From: Lepidostoma basale
Taxonomy: Eukaryota > Arthropoda > Insecta > Trichoptera > Lepidostomatidae
Direction of reading: 5' to 3'
Assembly (NCBI GenBank): GCA_022606425.2
Contig: JAHDVF020001030.1
Span: 62,001 to 126,000, forward strand
Length of the DNA stretch: 64,000 nucleotides
Under the pieces are notes generated by a model. It made no database searches, was not told the DNA's origin, and worked only from the letters and a program-made list of their open reading frames with translations. Numbering within the stretch: the first letter of the stretch is position 1; the number at the start of each line of letters is the position of its first letter. Below, piece by piece: positions 41,371 to 52,359 of this stretch. A program made the position numbers and the translations under genes.

Positions 41371-42334
41371 AAAATATGTTTAAAAAAAATATATGAAACA
41401 AGATCGAAACGGACCGGGAACCAGCGATTGCATTCCCTAAACTGTGGTACGTGTACCGAAGGGACGTTCTTTCGACATTACTAACTACGTGGAGATAAAG
41501 CTTATTCTTATATCGTGGGACGCTTTGAAAATTATTCAAATAGGCGCACTGGCTCACATACGCATGTAATTGGGTGAGGGTTGGAATAATTCCGATGCTG
41601 AGATTACAGAATATAAGGATATTTCGGGAGCGGTGCTGGGGGCTAATGCCGCACCGCCGTATTAGGGTATGAATACCAAGTGTTTGCGGTTAAGTCCCGG
41701 CATTTTTACCCAAAGAAATTCCATTTGTTTTGAGTCTTCCAAAATCCTGTGGTTACGTGAACCAATTTGCGGTTTGACCGATGGAGCAAATGAGCTCAGC
41801 AGAGGTGTGGGAGCGCAGTTAATCTCGCATACTTGTTGCCTTCTGCTAAATGAGCGATTCCCGATGTAGGAATGAAAATATCGGATGCATTTAAAAGAAG
41901 AATGTGTATCAACGTTTAAAGGCATTCTAGATTTATTTGAAAACCGTAAGATTTTTATACATTTTAAAAGCAAGATCATTTTACGTTAATTTAACTTTAT
42001 TAGTACAAATGAAAAAATCAAAAACAATGTTAACCACTAGATCCACCAAACGTTATTTTAGAGCCAATCAGTATTTTCAAATTTTAACAGATTTTATTAA
42101 AATTTAAATAAACAATGTAGTGTATTTTTAAATAGACTATGTGCATTGTAATTATAATTTTTAAAAAATACCTCATTAAACCCACTAGATCGGTTGTAGA
42201 AGTAATTAATTAAGTAAAAAATAAATATTTTACACTATTAAAAAAGAAAAACCTATCGGAAGCTTAAATAGCAGTTATTTTCTTAGAAAATATTTGAAAA
42301 AATATTTTATTTAAAAATGTAATAAAATAAAAAA
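41371..42334. other. No gene; G+C-richer unique stretch 41570-41870
   Basis: CGGGAGCGGTGCTGGGGGCT, GCCGCACCGCCGTATTAGGG and GGTGTGGGAGCGCAG mark the stretch. Frames of 66 and 105 codons overlap on opposite strands without motif. Confidence 0.35.
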
Positions 42335-42337
42335 GTA

Positions 42338-42446
42338 GGGGCAAAGAGAGAAGGATGGAGTGCCGCATCGGTTAAAGTGTGACAGTCCATTCTTTCTGTC
42401 TACCCTTTCAGAGAGACGGCGTGATGGTTAGTTAGTTAGTTTTGTA
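42338..42446 (+). mobile_element. Candidate SINE on the GTTA-LINE tail, second copy
   Basis: GGCAAAGAGAGAAGGATGGA, GTGCCGCATCGGTTAAAGTG and TGACAGTCCATTC, then the LINE terminus GACGGCGTGATGG and three GTTA repeats. Lacks the upstream part of the head seen at 30.1 kb. Confidence 0.5.
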
Positions 42447-42880
42447 ATAAAATAAGTTTAAAATATAAAACAATAATTTAATTTTTATTCCGTGTAAGCA
42501 TTTATAATATCATAATAATTTTGGTTTATCTAAAACTGATTAAGAAAATAGAAGAAAACAAGAATTTTTAAAACATGTCTCTTCCCAGATAATATGCAAA
42601 TGGATCGTTAGGTAGATACATTCGTTAGCCGATAAAATGGAACAGATGTTCGCTGAATTTTAATGTTTACGTTTCATTCATATTCGCAGTGAGAAATGCG
42701 AAGATTTAACCATTCAAACCCAAAGACCTCTAACGGATATATTTTTCCACGTTTAACTCGCAGAATTATTATTGTTTAAAATAACAGTCTTTATATGATA
42801 TCAGAAACGTTATATTAGTAATTCTCACAAAATCTTTCCTAGCCTCTTTAGGAGGTGAATCATACAATATAAACGAATTT
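42447..42880. other. No feature recognised
   Basis: A+T-rich spacer. Confidence 0.4.
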
Positions 42881-42884
42881 TGAA

Positions 42885-43075
42885 TAAATGATTGATGAAT
42901 TAAAACACTTGTTTTCCACTTTTACAATTTCATCATCAGAAGAACGATAAACTCATCATATTGAAGCCTTCAAAACATATCTAGAAAAATAAACTCAAAA
43001 GAGCAATTCATAAAAAAATCGTCATTATGGAGTTCCGCAGTGTTAAAGACTTGTGTTTATCAAAATTTCATACAC
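42885..43075 (+). repeat. Decayed hammerhead-like repeat with GGAGTTCC motif
   Basis: ATCATCAGAAGAACG, then GAAGCCTTCAAAACATATC resembles the AGAAGA...GAAACAUGUC halves with a long insert. Downstream TCATTATGGAGTTCCGCAGT is the motif seen after other copies of the ACAUGU group. Confidence 0.35.
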
Positions 43076-43640
43076 TTATGTAGTTTATTTAAATTTCTTG
43101 GTAGAGGATCATGGTTAAAAAATACTTTTTTTATGAATTGAATAAAATTATTAAAAAACATAGTTTTATTAATGAGTTTACATATAATAGTTGACTTGAG
43201 TGACATGTGAAACTCAAATGTGATAAAACTGTGTTTTTTTTTTCATTAATAATATTTATTTTAATTTGTATTAAATAAACATATTACAGATGTTTATCTC
43301 TCTGTTTTTGAAACATCGAAACATATTTATTTAAATATATAATGTAAACTTCTGGGTTTGTATTACAGACATTTAATAAGAGAATAATATTTTATTTTTA
43401 TACCTATATGATACTCGTAGTTATATACAAACATTTATTCAAATATGATTTTATTGCATAGTTTAGACTCATAATATCAAACATATTTTATGTTAATTGT
43501 ATAATTGTCAGGTCTAGAGATGTAAACGACTGAATATGCTAATCGCAGATCTGAACAGAAAAGATGGAGAACATATGGAATGAGACTTATACAATTCATT
43601 CTGGAATTTTAATATTGATACATATGTATGCATTTTTGTA
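43076..43640. other. No feature recognised
   Basis: A+T-rich. AATTTCTTGGTAGAGGATCA at 43094 faintly resembles the outer arms of the 58.3 and 63.2 kb palindromes. Confidence 0.3.
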
Positions 43641-43642
43641 AT

Positions 43643-43868
43643 CAACGGGTCGTTTGAACCCAATTACTGAATAAAAATTATTTTAGCTATTATATTGATT
43701 CTTATGACATGTGATAGGTAGCCAATTCATCGCCAATTTATTGTCGCGTAAATTCTACACCAGACCAAAGACGGTGTGACAATCACACTGCCATCGCCGG
43801 GAATCGAACCCGAGACCTTCGGTATGGAAGGCAGAGCTCTTCCACTCTGCCGCAAAAGTCGTCAAATA
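43643..43868 (-). mobile_element. tRNA-derived SINE copy, nearly full length
   Basis: The minus strand begins TTTTGCGGCAGAGTGGAAGA (A-box region), has CTCGGGTTCGATTCCCGGCG (B box), the GTGTGATTGTCACACCGTC joint, CTTTGGTCTGGTGTAGAATT and the body to GGTTCAAACGACCCG. About 225 bp. Confidence 0.85.
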
Positions 43869-44109
43869 CTACAATATTGGTCGGAAGAAGTATTTAATAA
43901 TTAATATTGATAAAAACATCAGTTTTCTTAGGAGTGCCGCTTTGCATTATGTCACCAAACTCTAATATACTATAACATTTAAAATAAGTTATTAATCGTG
44001 ATAAAAATAGGTAAAAAATTAATTTTATAGCACTAAGATCAGTTTTTACATCACTGTATTCAATACCAACTGGATTAACTCCCACCGAAGGTTCGTCAGA
44101 TTCACATAA

Positions 44110-44520
44110 TAAACCATTTGTTTTGTCACCCTCACGAAGCTCCGACGAGAGCCAAATCGGTTTCGATGATCCAATTAATTTGTGGTTTGGTATTATTAAA
44201 AATAATATTAACACATTTTGTTTTTACACTGCTTTATTATTTTGTTAAAACCAACCGATTTCACTCCCGCCGAAGCTTTATAAGGGTTACAAAAGACACT
44301 GAATGTCTTAGGTACACACTCACACTCAGCGTCGTTGACCCCAACGAAGCTCCAGCGGAAGCGAAACAGGTTGGTTTTAACAACAACAACAAAAATAGTG
44401 TTAAAATTAATAAAAACATGTAATATTATTTTTTCAAGTAAAAGTGTTTTAAAATTATTTTAAATAATGCCACACCTTTACAGTGCTTCATACAAAAGTA
44501 TAATATTAAAATAAGTGATT
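44110..44520. repeat. Cluster of three ACCGGU-group hammerhead-derived repeats
   Basis: Three copies lie within 250 bp: plus strand at 44131-44168 (CTCACGA, AGCTCCGACGAGAGC, CAAATCGGTT); minus strand at 44245-44282 (AGCTTCGGCGGGAGTG, AAATCGGTTGGTT); plus strand at 44335-44372 (CAACGAAGCTCCAGCGG, AAGCGAAACAGGTTGGTT). All retain the AGCUCC-type helix II and the GGUUGGUU helix I arm. Each has core damage. The body after the third copy (TGCCACACC, CAGTGCTTCATACAAAAGTA) matches 27.36 kb. Confidence 0.5.
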
Positions 44521-44825
44521 TAATATGAAAATATACCGATTATATAGAAGCTTCATTGTGTTACAATTACCAATGTTCCTGTATAATGTAAGTCGTAAGA
44601 CAAATTGTAACCATGTCCCTGTACTAATTTATTCCACTCCCACACCGGAAAGAACCTTGAACCAAAAAGAAATATGTACATTTAAATCCCTTTCAAGAGG
44701 CAACGTTGCAAAAAGTTCTGTTTCATTTTACATCTTATATAATAAAACATATAATGAAATTTTCCTTTTGACAATAAACTTAAAATTTATATTTTTTTCA
44801 AATGCTTATCATGTTAGAACTTTTT
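44521..44825. other. Open frame without recognised product
   Basis: A 157-codon frame (44525-44998) runs through this spacer into the SINE-like repeat. Composition is A+T-driven and its end is repeat DNA, so it is probably not a gene. Confidence 0.3.
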
Positions 44826-44960
44826 ATACAAGCAAACTAACTAACCATCATGCCGTCTCCTCGAAAGGGAAGGCAGAAATAATGGACTGTCACACTTTAA
44901 TCGATACGGCACTCCATCCTTCTCTTTTCACACACCACACCACACCACACCACACTCTTC
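44826..44960 (-). mobile_element. Candidate SINE on the GTTA-LINE tail, third copy
   Basis: The minus strand has GAGAAGGATGGAGTGCCGTA, TCGATTAAAGTGTGACAG and the LINE terminus. A CACAC microsatellite (44931-44955) replaces the upstream head. Confidence 0.5.
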
Positions 44961-45124
44961 AAGCACCAATGACGTTTGGCTTCTTCTACGACCACTAGAA
45001 AAGACAGTTCAATTAATGCTACCCATTAACAAGTTGGGGGATTTTATTTGACCCCACGCAAGTTATGATCTTTATTAATTTTCTTATTTTTAATTTATTA
45101 TATCATTTCTTTAATCTTATTTTT

Positions 45125-45360
45125 CTTGTTTTTCAGCCTTTTTCTTGTTATAGGCCTCTTCCATTTTCTTTCACTCATCACTGTCTTTTCCATTCCGCAT
45201 TCAGGTCGTTTCAGCTATTCGGGCAATATCGTCAGTCCATTTTTTAGGTGGCCTCCCGTTATCCCTCTTCTCAATGCCTCCATGAAGTTTTCTGGATGTC
45301 CATCGGGTATTGCCCAGTCTTACTATTGTATATGTCCAGCCCATTGCTTTTTCTTTTGAT
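45125..45360 (-). pseudogene. LINE C-terminal remnant (GRPPKKWTDD family)
   Basis: Minus strand, across frame breaks: AMGWTYTIVRLGNTRWTS, KLHGGIEKRDNGRPPKKWTD and DIARIAE, then KKMEEAYNKKK. The RPPKKWTDD block and the 'M-EAY' end relate it to the LINE ends at positions 1 and 6000. Confidence 0.7.
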
Positions 45361-45700
45361 TCTTTTTTCTTTTAGTTCTTAGTGTAGGCCTAGTGGCATG
45401 TTTCTTAAGAGGAATTGGCCTCCTGCGAAGTCGACTCCCAGCTGTCGATTCATCTCTTTGATAGTCTGCTCGGGGGTCGTCTACCATGGGGCTGTCCGTG
45501 TAACACAATGAAGCGGAATCTGGATGGATTCATTCTCCTCACGTGTGCATACCAGTATCTTCTGCTTTGCCTTTCCCACCACGACATCTTCGCATGTCTC
45601 CCTTATCCGTGTACAAGTATTCCTTATCCTCTCTTGTATTGTCTGGCCAGATATATATCTGAGCGTCTTCATTTCTGACACTCTGCTACTTTCATTTATC
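45361..45700 (-). pseudogene. LINE C-terminal remnant (KIRIYKT family)
   Basis: The minus strand reads EMKTLRYISGQTIQERIRNT, TCEDVV, then in other frames RRPPSRLSKR and DSWESTSQEA. It corresponds to MKVLRSITGKTLRDRVRN...GRPPKRWRDSW at 53 kb. Several frameshifts. Confidence 0.7.
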
Positions 45701-46269
45701 TGTACGATCTATGATGACGGCAACTTGTCGGTTCGGCATCTTATTATTTATTGGTTCCTATTCACGTAAGTATATATAACATTATAACCATTTTGTGAAA
45801 GAAATTAATGACTGTATTACATTTTCATAATAACCTTGCCACTTATCTGTTAAAACATGGGTGTTTTGTGGACCTTTTGGTGAAACGTTGTTTGTTTTCT
45901 AGTAAAATTCGCGTCTCCAAGGACATGCAACTTGGTTCTAGGACATTTTATCCGGGGCAGGTTTAGGGCTTGAACTAATTGGTAGGGCTTGCCCCGGGGA
46001 CAAGGCGACAATTAATTCTAAGGTTAATTTGAAAAATTGGCGATATTCCGGCAACAAAGCTGTTTCGGGATATTCTCTTTTATGTCCGGTCCGAAAGTAA
46101 AAAAAAGCTTTTTTTTATATATTTGCTTAAATTTTATATATTCTGTAACGAATATTAATTATAATGAATTCTAATTATTTGATACTAAAATTACCATATT
46201 TAAAAATAAAAAAGATTTTGTATACTTTAATAAGAACTTGGTTGGGCGTATTTGAAAAATAATTAATCA
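45701..46269. other. No gene; G+C-richer unique stretch 45890-46080
   Basis: TCCGGGGCAGGTTTAGGG, GGCTTGCCCCGGGGACAAGG and GCGATATTCCGGCAACAAAG: an isolated G+C-rich block with no frame or repeat relation. Confidence 0.35.
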
Positions 46270-46442
46270 GTTTTTTATGTTGTTTTTTTATATACTTTGC
46301 TTACAACACTCACACGATATGATTGTTGTATACAAAGTATACAAAAAAAGAAACATTAAACATGTACAACACAAATTTATGGCGAACATTGAAGAAAGTT
46401 TTTTTATGAATTTGGTATACAACCACTTTATTTTTGAGAATG

Positions 46443-46483
46443 AGGGCCTACCGGTTTCGCTCTATGCGAGCTTCCTCAGGGAT
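46443..46483 (-). ncRNA. Hammerhead ribozyme motif, ACCGGU group, intact core
   Basis: Minus strand from 46479: CUGAGGA, one extra A, helix II GCUC/GAGC with loop GCAUA, GAA, helix III palindrome ACCGGU, then A at 46449 giving a GUA cleavage triplet (an allowed NUH). All invariant core positions are present. Helix I is short: two G-C pairs adjacent to the core and mismatches beyond. It forms an inverted pair with the next motif 25 bp away. Confidence 0.65.
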
Positions 46484-46504
46484 TTATACATACAGTATTT
46501 TAAA

Positions 46505-46544
46505 GCCCTGAAGAAGCTCTCATAGAGCGAAATCGGTAGACCCT
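46505..46544 (+). ncRNA. Hammerhead ribozyme motif, ACCGGU group, intact core
   Basis: CUGAAGA (46508-46514), extra A, helix II GCUCU/AGAGC with loop CAU (five pairs), GAA (46529-46531), AUCGGU and A at 46538 (GUA triplet). The core is complete. Helix III has one U-G pair, and helix I keeps only one pair next to the core. If both strands' copies were transcribed together the RNA would fold into one long hairpin, which could compete with the ribozyme folds. Confidence 0.62.
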
Positions 46545-46560
46545 CATTAAAAAAAATATA

Positions 46561-47505
46561 CCTATGTACGAGTATTTATACGTTTTTCAATTTTTGTATT
46601 TTCATTTTCATGCAAATAAACTAGTTTATTTACCTCCCCCGATAATAAGTGATATTATTTAAACTGATTGCCATCGTTCATCCTTATTACTATAATCTTC
46701 TTATATTTTGTTATTGTAATACAAAATATCAACTGTAATTGACCGTTTATTTCAACAAGTGGTCGCTGTAAATGATAACAATTTTAATGATTTAAGTGTT
46801 TGTATATATTTATCACTTCACTAAATATCTTCAATTTTATGTATACATTTTCTTGAAGATTTTCAATGTTTTTCTCTAGTTAAATTTTTCAGTAAAATGA
46901 ATCATTCCATCTTGTTACTATAATTGGCTTTGGAATGCCACTAAATAATTATAAAAACGCAGGTGAATCGTACATTCAAACGAGATAATAAAATATATTT
47001 CACAAAATATTTTACATTTAACAAAATACTTTAAAACTCGTGTACGAGTATAAAAACAACATTGTTTTATTTTATACTGGCCTATTTTTTTTTGTAGATT
47101 CACATGTAAATAACTTTTGGAAACATCGAATATTCGCTACACTTTCAGAAACATTCCTTGGATGGTTCTCATTATTATTCAGTGAATAATTATTTTTATA
47201 ATTTAATATTTGTGCAATTAAGAGTGTATATGAGAAAAATATTGAACAATGTTTAAAATAAATTCAAATGTGTACAATATATATTGTACTTTTCGTTCGA
47301 CATCAGTAAAACTGTGTCACATACGATAACTGAATGATAAAATTTAAATGCGGTTATCTGATATATGTATGTAACTGCCATTTTATGTACACAATATGAT
47401 AAACCAGAAGAGTTTTTCTTACTGTTTCTTGAACAATGATGTAAAATTTCACATTAAATAATTAATACGAATGAAGACGTCAGTTTTATTAAAATTTTAT
47501 TATAT
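46561..47505. other. No feature recognised
   Basis: A+T-rich; TACGAGTA octamers near 46567 and 47043. Confidence 0.4.
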
Positions 47506-47510
47506 TTTAA

Positions 47511-47562
47511 GGAATAAAATGTTTCGACCTTCTAAGGCATTATCAAAGGTGGCAAAATTATA
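47511..47562 (-). repeat. UGAUAA-type hairpin repeat
   Basis: The minus strand reads ACCTTTGATAATGCC, TTAGAAGGTCGAAACATTTT. The hairpin GCCUU/AAGGU and GAAACAU are intact; the base at the G8 position is A. Confidence 0.5.
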
Positions 47563-47635
47563 ACTCTTTGTTTAATTTGTAAATTAACGAAAATTGATGT
47601 GATTTTATAATTTTTTTTTATTCATTTTAATTTTT

Positions 47636-47824
47636 AAGAAGAGCTTTGATTCCCGAGAGAGAATTACGAAGATCGTGTTGCGCGAGACTCAAGATGGCCA
47701 CCAAAACGATGAAGAGAAAATTCGACGTCTTCGTCACATGATCAAAATTGATATCCTCTCAGAACAAATTACAGGATCTACAAAAATGATAGAAAGAAGA
47801 AGCTTTGAAAATACTGATTCTTAA
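47636..47824 (+). CDS. Unrecognised charged open frame, possible exon
   Basis: A frame open for 62 codons to TAA without a nearby ATG: KKSFDSRERITKIVLRETQD, GHQNDEEKIRRLRHMIKID, ILSEQITGSTKMIERRSFEN, TDS. It is rich in K, R, E and D with heptad-like spacing, and clearly less A+T-rich than its flanks. It starts directly after a T-rich tract ending TTTTTAAG, an acceptable splice acceptor. No family recognised. It could equally be the end of a transposable-element protein. Confidence 0.3.
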   Translation, partial: KKSFDSRERITKIVLRETQDGHQNDEEKIRRLRHMIKIDILSEQITGSTKMIERRSFENTDS

Positions 47825-48655
47825 ATGATGGTACTTACAAAGATACGGATGGCGTAAAAATCAATACTTTATTAAAATAAGTCAGCTTTTAAAATACAGC
47901 GTTGTGGTTAAGATAATTATTATTTCCCTCTAAACAATACTATTATATACCCCTTTGAATGCAGCGACATTCAATAGTATGAGTACGTAATAAATCAGAC
48001 AAATCGTTTTCAAGGCCAATTTTCATTAAAGTTATGAATTGTAATACATCCACGTGACTTTGGGTTGAAATTATATTGATAAGGAAATCGAATAAACACT
48101 GAATAAAAATGATACGTTCATTATAAGCAATTCACGAACGTCGAAATCGGAACGACAAAATAAATATTTCCAGCCTCAATTATCTGGCATTGTGTTTACA
48201 TCTGTAAATTCATAGAGCTTTTAATAAACAAAGAAAAACACCGAAACTTTTCGCATTCTTATAGAATTAAAATAAAGCCGCAAGAATTCTGCCTCGTAAG
48301 TTCCTCCCCTTAACGGAGTGCTTGAAAATTGATTTTCTCTTTATTTTTCAACACAATTTTTGAAGGCATGTTACAAAGTGAATTATGGCTCGTTTAGCCA
48401 ACACAAAGTACGAGTCTCATACTCGGCTCCGAGCAACTTTTTTAACCCTCGAGGAATTGAGTTATTCTTGAAACTCGATTAAAATAAAATGCGTTTGCTC
48501 GCATAAAATTGGAGTTATGTAAAAATGATTTTTGACGTATACAACTTTCATTTTGAAATAATGTGAAAACCCATCATAAACACTCATCTCTGAGCTATTT
48601 AGAAAGCTTTTTCAACCAATCATACACTCCTGTATTTATTGCATGACCTCTTACA
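47825..48655. other. No feature recognised
   Basis: A+T-rich spacer; nothing further seen. Confidence 0.4.
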
Positions 48656-48661
48656 ACTTAA

Positions 48662-49518
48662 GGGGGTATTCTAGTCCAGACCCCCGAATATTAGGTATTT
48701 TATCGTGCGCTATAAAAATAAACAATAAAGACTTTACCAAACATTTTTTTCATAAATTATGTATTGATATTTCAGTAATATAAAAAAATACAACTATGTA
48801 TGAAAAAAAATAACCCAAAAAGGTGCAGATCGGCAAATCGGAGGCTCACAAAAAAAAAAATGCGTCCTAGTTGACATGATTCCAGTCCTTTTAGGGATCT
48901 GAGAAAAAATTCTTAAAGAAGATATATGTCGTTATCACATGAGGTAGGGAAATATTGAAAAAAATTGGCGGCAATTTGAAAAAAAAATCACTTTTGCCCT
49001 ATTTTTTTCAACTTAAAAGAGTAAAAATTTTGTTTTCAAAAAACCCTACGGCATGCGATACTCAGATATGTAAAGTACGTGTGCAAACTCTGTGATCAAA
49101 TTTCAAGTAAATCGGTAAATTAGAACTTGAGATATCATGTCAACCGTAGCGAAAAAAGTCAGTTTTGGAAAAACCCGTTTAAGTTTGGAGTCGAGTTTTG
49201 CACGATCTAAGATGTTTCATGGTGTATTATACTTACATTTTCTCAACCAGCGATTCCAGACTCATACAATTTTCAACCTTTCATGAAGTCGATTTTTAAT
49301 GATTTATTGGGTACAAGAGTAATAAGTTCATAATGTGGGCGTTTCCCAGTAAATCTGAGTTTGCCTGCCGTCTATCGTTCATTCGTCCGGCCGGACCGAT
49401 TAAGTCGCGCCTCAAGAAAATAGCTTTAAAGAAAATCTTTTTAGGGTCATAAAGGTCTTAACTTTAAAAATATGCAAAAAAAATAGGTTAATTCAATTTT
49501 CTACTCTTGAATGCCCCC
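48662..49518. mobile_element. Non-autonomous TTAA-flanked transposon, second copy
   Basis: TTAA at 48658-48661 and 49519-49522. Ends are GGGGGTATTCTAGTCCAGA and, inverted, GGGGGCATTCAAGAGTAGA. Interior blocks (AATTTCAAGTAAATCGGTAA, GTTTTGGAAAAACCCGTTTA) are shared in order with the 4434-5307 element. 857 bp, no transposase. Probably mobilised by a piggyBac enzyme. Confidence 0.65.
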
Positions 49519-49522
49519 TTAA

Positions 49523-50872
49523 AGAATTTTAGTAATTGATTAAAACGAAATTTGCAATGAATTTAAACACTGTTTTTTTACACATTTTCTACGTTTTGAA
49601 AACCGAATGAAAAGTATTTGAATTCATAAAAAAATACGTCATTATGGAATTCCACAATGTTAACGCCCAATGTTTTCCGAAAATGAATAATTAATAAATA
49701 GTATCCATTTTATAACTTCCTGTAATAGTTTTTTTTACTAATATTTCTTCCGTATCATCTGTTTTTGTTTTTCGTGACATAAGTATTTAAATAATTTAAT
49801 AATGTTTTTCGTATTGCTTTTGTTCAAAAATCATTTGAAAAAAAAACAGAGAAAAAATATGATTGTTACTTGAGGCTTCCGAAATTTTCATTTCATTTCC
49901 AAAATTAACAATCTTCGTTGTTAATGACACTATGATTTAAAAATTTATATTTTTTGTGTGATCAACATTTTATTTCTATTTAATTTTTATGGTTTAATTT
50001 AACCATAAAATACATGTCGAAATGCCAAGATGAATTTAGTAAACATAACATGTTGATAAAAGATTATTCGTAATGGGACGAAGTAGCTACCATATTTATT
50101 TTCTCATGAGATAACACAAATATACATAATATTTTTAAATACTCAATTTATTTTAATTAATGTTCTATATCATACAAAGGTTTCCAAGCTTCTCTGGCAC
50201 TTCATTTCCTTTTAAGACACACATTTATAAATCCCTCCCCATTATAAAGGTTTTTTTTCCGTGAGGGTCGTTTGAAATTATCCACGTAAATAACAACTAA
50301 AAATTATGTACATAATTGCTTACGTCGTTAAATTATTATTAAAATGGGCTACATCTTGTGCATTAGTTATTTTTTCAGATGTTAGTTTTTAAACGATTAA
50401 ATTATAAAAATGAAAAATTTTAAACCATCTAAAAATTATAATATAAAACGAGCTTATAAAAGATGGATGTAATATAAATACGAATATGGGATGATAAAAT
50501 TTTTAAACGATTTGAAAATTGATAAATAATATAAATTAAAAAAATATATTTACTATTACATTATTTCCTCCACCACCGACCTTTAAGCCTGAAGTCAATA
50601 CCAAATATTTCTAACTCTCTCTCTCGCCCCCCTATTATGATTCAAAGGGGGATATAGCCCCCAAATGGAACCTATGCCCTATACTTTTTAAATTCTAATA
50701 AATTTTAAAAATTAAAGGGTCTTCAAAAAAATAGCCTGTTATTTTTTCAGCTGAAACTTAATTATCACTGCAATTCAAGTATCAAAAAATCAATGTTGTT
50801 TTTTCAATTTTCATGGCAAAAGTTACCACCGTAATGAAAAAAACATTAGTGAAAAGTGTTATATTATCATTA
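49523..50872. other. No gene; one copy of the GGAATTCC motif
   Basis: ACGTCATTATGGAATTCCAC at 49640 matches the motif that follows ACAUGU-type hammerheads, but no ribozyme half is visible here. Confidence 0.4.
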
Positions 50873-51350
50873 ACTAACTATCTAACCAACCATCACGCCG
50901 TCTCTCCAAAGGGGTAGGCAGAAAGAATAGACCGCTACACTGTTCTCTCCAGACGGACATCTCTCGCTTCCTCTACATTCATTCTTCGTGTCATGCGCGC
51001 ACGTCGAATTTTTAGACTCCTCACGTGACCGATATTTAATATTTGATTGATTTGATCTTACCAAGTTTTCTTCGGCCTTCACGTTCACGTTGTTTACACT
51101 TTTTTCATTCTGTCTTCACTAATTCTTACTATGTGTCCCAATTGTCTTAACGACCCTTTCATTATTTTGTTCATTACACTTTCATTCACACCGCATTCAC
51201 TTCATTTGACACTATCATATACAGATTTATCACACATTCGTCTAAGAATCTCATTTCTACTGCATTAATTATATTTTCACCCTTTCTTTTGCCAGTTTCA
51301 TGCTTCACTTCCGTACAAGGGTCGGCACAAGAACTCCATTGTGCACTGCC
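50873..51350 (-). mobile_element. GTTA-tailed LINE 3' fragment
   Basis: Tail TAACTAACTATCTAACCAAC, then the complement of the final ~150 codons back to the MAVHNG segment (GTGCACTGCCATCTTAGC). Numerous frame breaks. Confidence 0.8.
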
Positions 51351-51985
51351 ATCTTAGCTTATTTGGATACAATACATAATAAATACTATTCACCAGGAGA
51401 TGTGTTTTTTTTTTTCAAAGATGGATAATAAGCATTTGATCAAATACAAAACTAATATTTAAAGAAAATGATTTTAATTTTTAAACACAGCGTTTAAAAA
51501 TAAATAATACCGTTCACTCAACGTGTTTCCAGGTTTCAGGAAATGCTTAATTTTGTGGAGAAATTTGAATCTCTTCTTCTCCATGGCTGAACTTTTAATA
51601 CCCTGGAGGTTGTTTACGTTTGCGATTATGCGAATATGTTGAAAAGTTAGCTGTAAGAACTTTTCGGCATTTTAATGGCTTCCTACTTAAAAATGCGGTG
51701 CGGTGGAGTGGAGTTAAACGATTTGGGACGCCTGGATGTCTGGTTCCTTTGCTTCCACAAGTATATAAAGAGAAAACAATTAAAAATTAACGAGAATCAT
51801 TTTTAGTCTAAGGTTTTTCTCGATAAGGTAAATAAAATAAAGAACTTTCTAAAGTGAAGCCCTAAGAATGTATAACGTAAAATGTAAAATATTCTATTTC
51901 ATGTATTTCGAAGAAGACTACACCGTTTAATTTGCAAAAAAGTTTTACTCTACCAACTCACTTTTAGTAATGAATTGTTTATAAT
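51351..51985. other. No feature recognised
   Basis: Less A+T-rich at 51690-51760 (GCGGTGCGGTGGAGTGGAGT), no motif. Confidence 0.4.
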
Positions 51986-51987
51986 AA

Positions 51988-52283
51988 GGGAATGTTAAAA
52001 TGGTTTGGAAACTTTATAAAAATGAATAAAGAAATAAGTGAAAAAAAGTATATGTCAACTATGTAAATATAACTGAAAATGAAGGAAGTCCGAGGAAAAT
52101 TTGGCACGATCAAATTAATCAAATTAATCAAATCAAATGAGGAGTCCGAGAAATCGACATGCTCGCATGACTTAATGTATTAATGTTAAGGATGTTAGAG
52201 AAGTATTTAAGGAAAGAACAATGTGGTCATTCTGCCTACCCCTTTGGGGAGATAACATGATGGATAGTTAGTCAGTTAGTTGT
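51988..52283 (+). mobile_element. GTTA-tailed LINE 3' fragment
   Basis: Encodes a decayed LKWFGNFIKMNKE start, the GRPRK region and YPFGE end, and a tail of GTTA/GTCA units. A short tandem duplication of AATTAATCAA sits at 52112-52132. Confidence 0.7.
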
Positions 52284-52359
52284 TTTTAATATTGTACGAT
52301 CTCATTGTGTTTGAAGAAAGATGTTAAATATACAATAATACAACAACAACAATAAACCA

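Larger units (their letters stand above)
46270..46560. repeat. Foldback element with two inward-facing hammerheads
   Basis: An inverted repeat centred near 46494: AATGAGGGCCTACCGGTTTC and GCTCTATGCGAGCTTC (left) are mirrored by GAAGCTCTCATAGAGCG and AAATCGGTAGACCCTCATT (right). A second small palindrome (TTGTATACAAAGTATACAA) lies at 46326-46344. Confidence 0.7.

Noticed and set aside
43741..43868. Possible functional tRNA gene
   Set aside because: A and B boxes are present, but no cloverleaf with an acceptor stem or anticodon could be formed, and the same sequence is dispersed with a non-tRNA body. It is a SINE.
44525..44998. 157-codon open frame
   Set aside because: Its C-terminal third runs through the SINE-like repeat and the CACAC microsatellite, so it is not a real gene.
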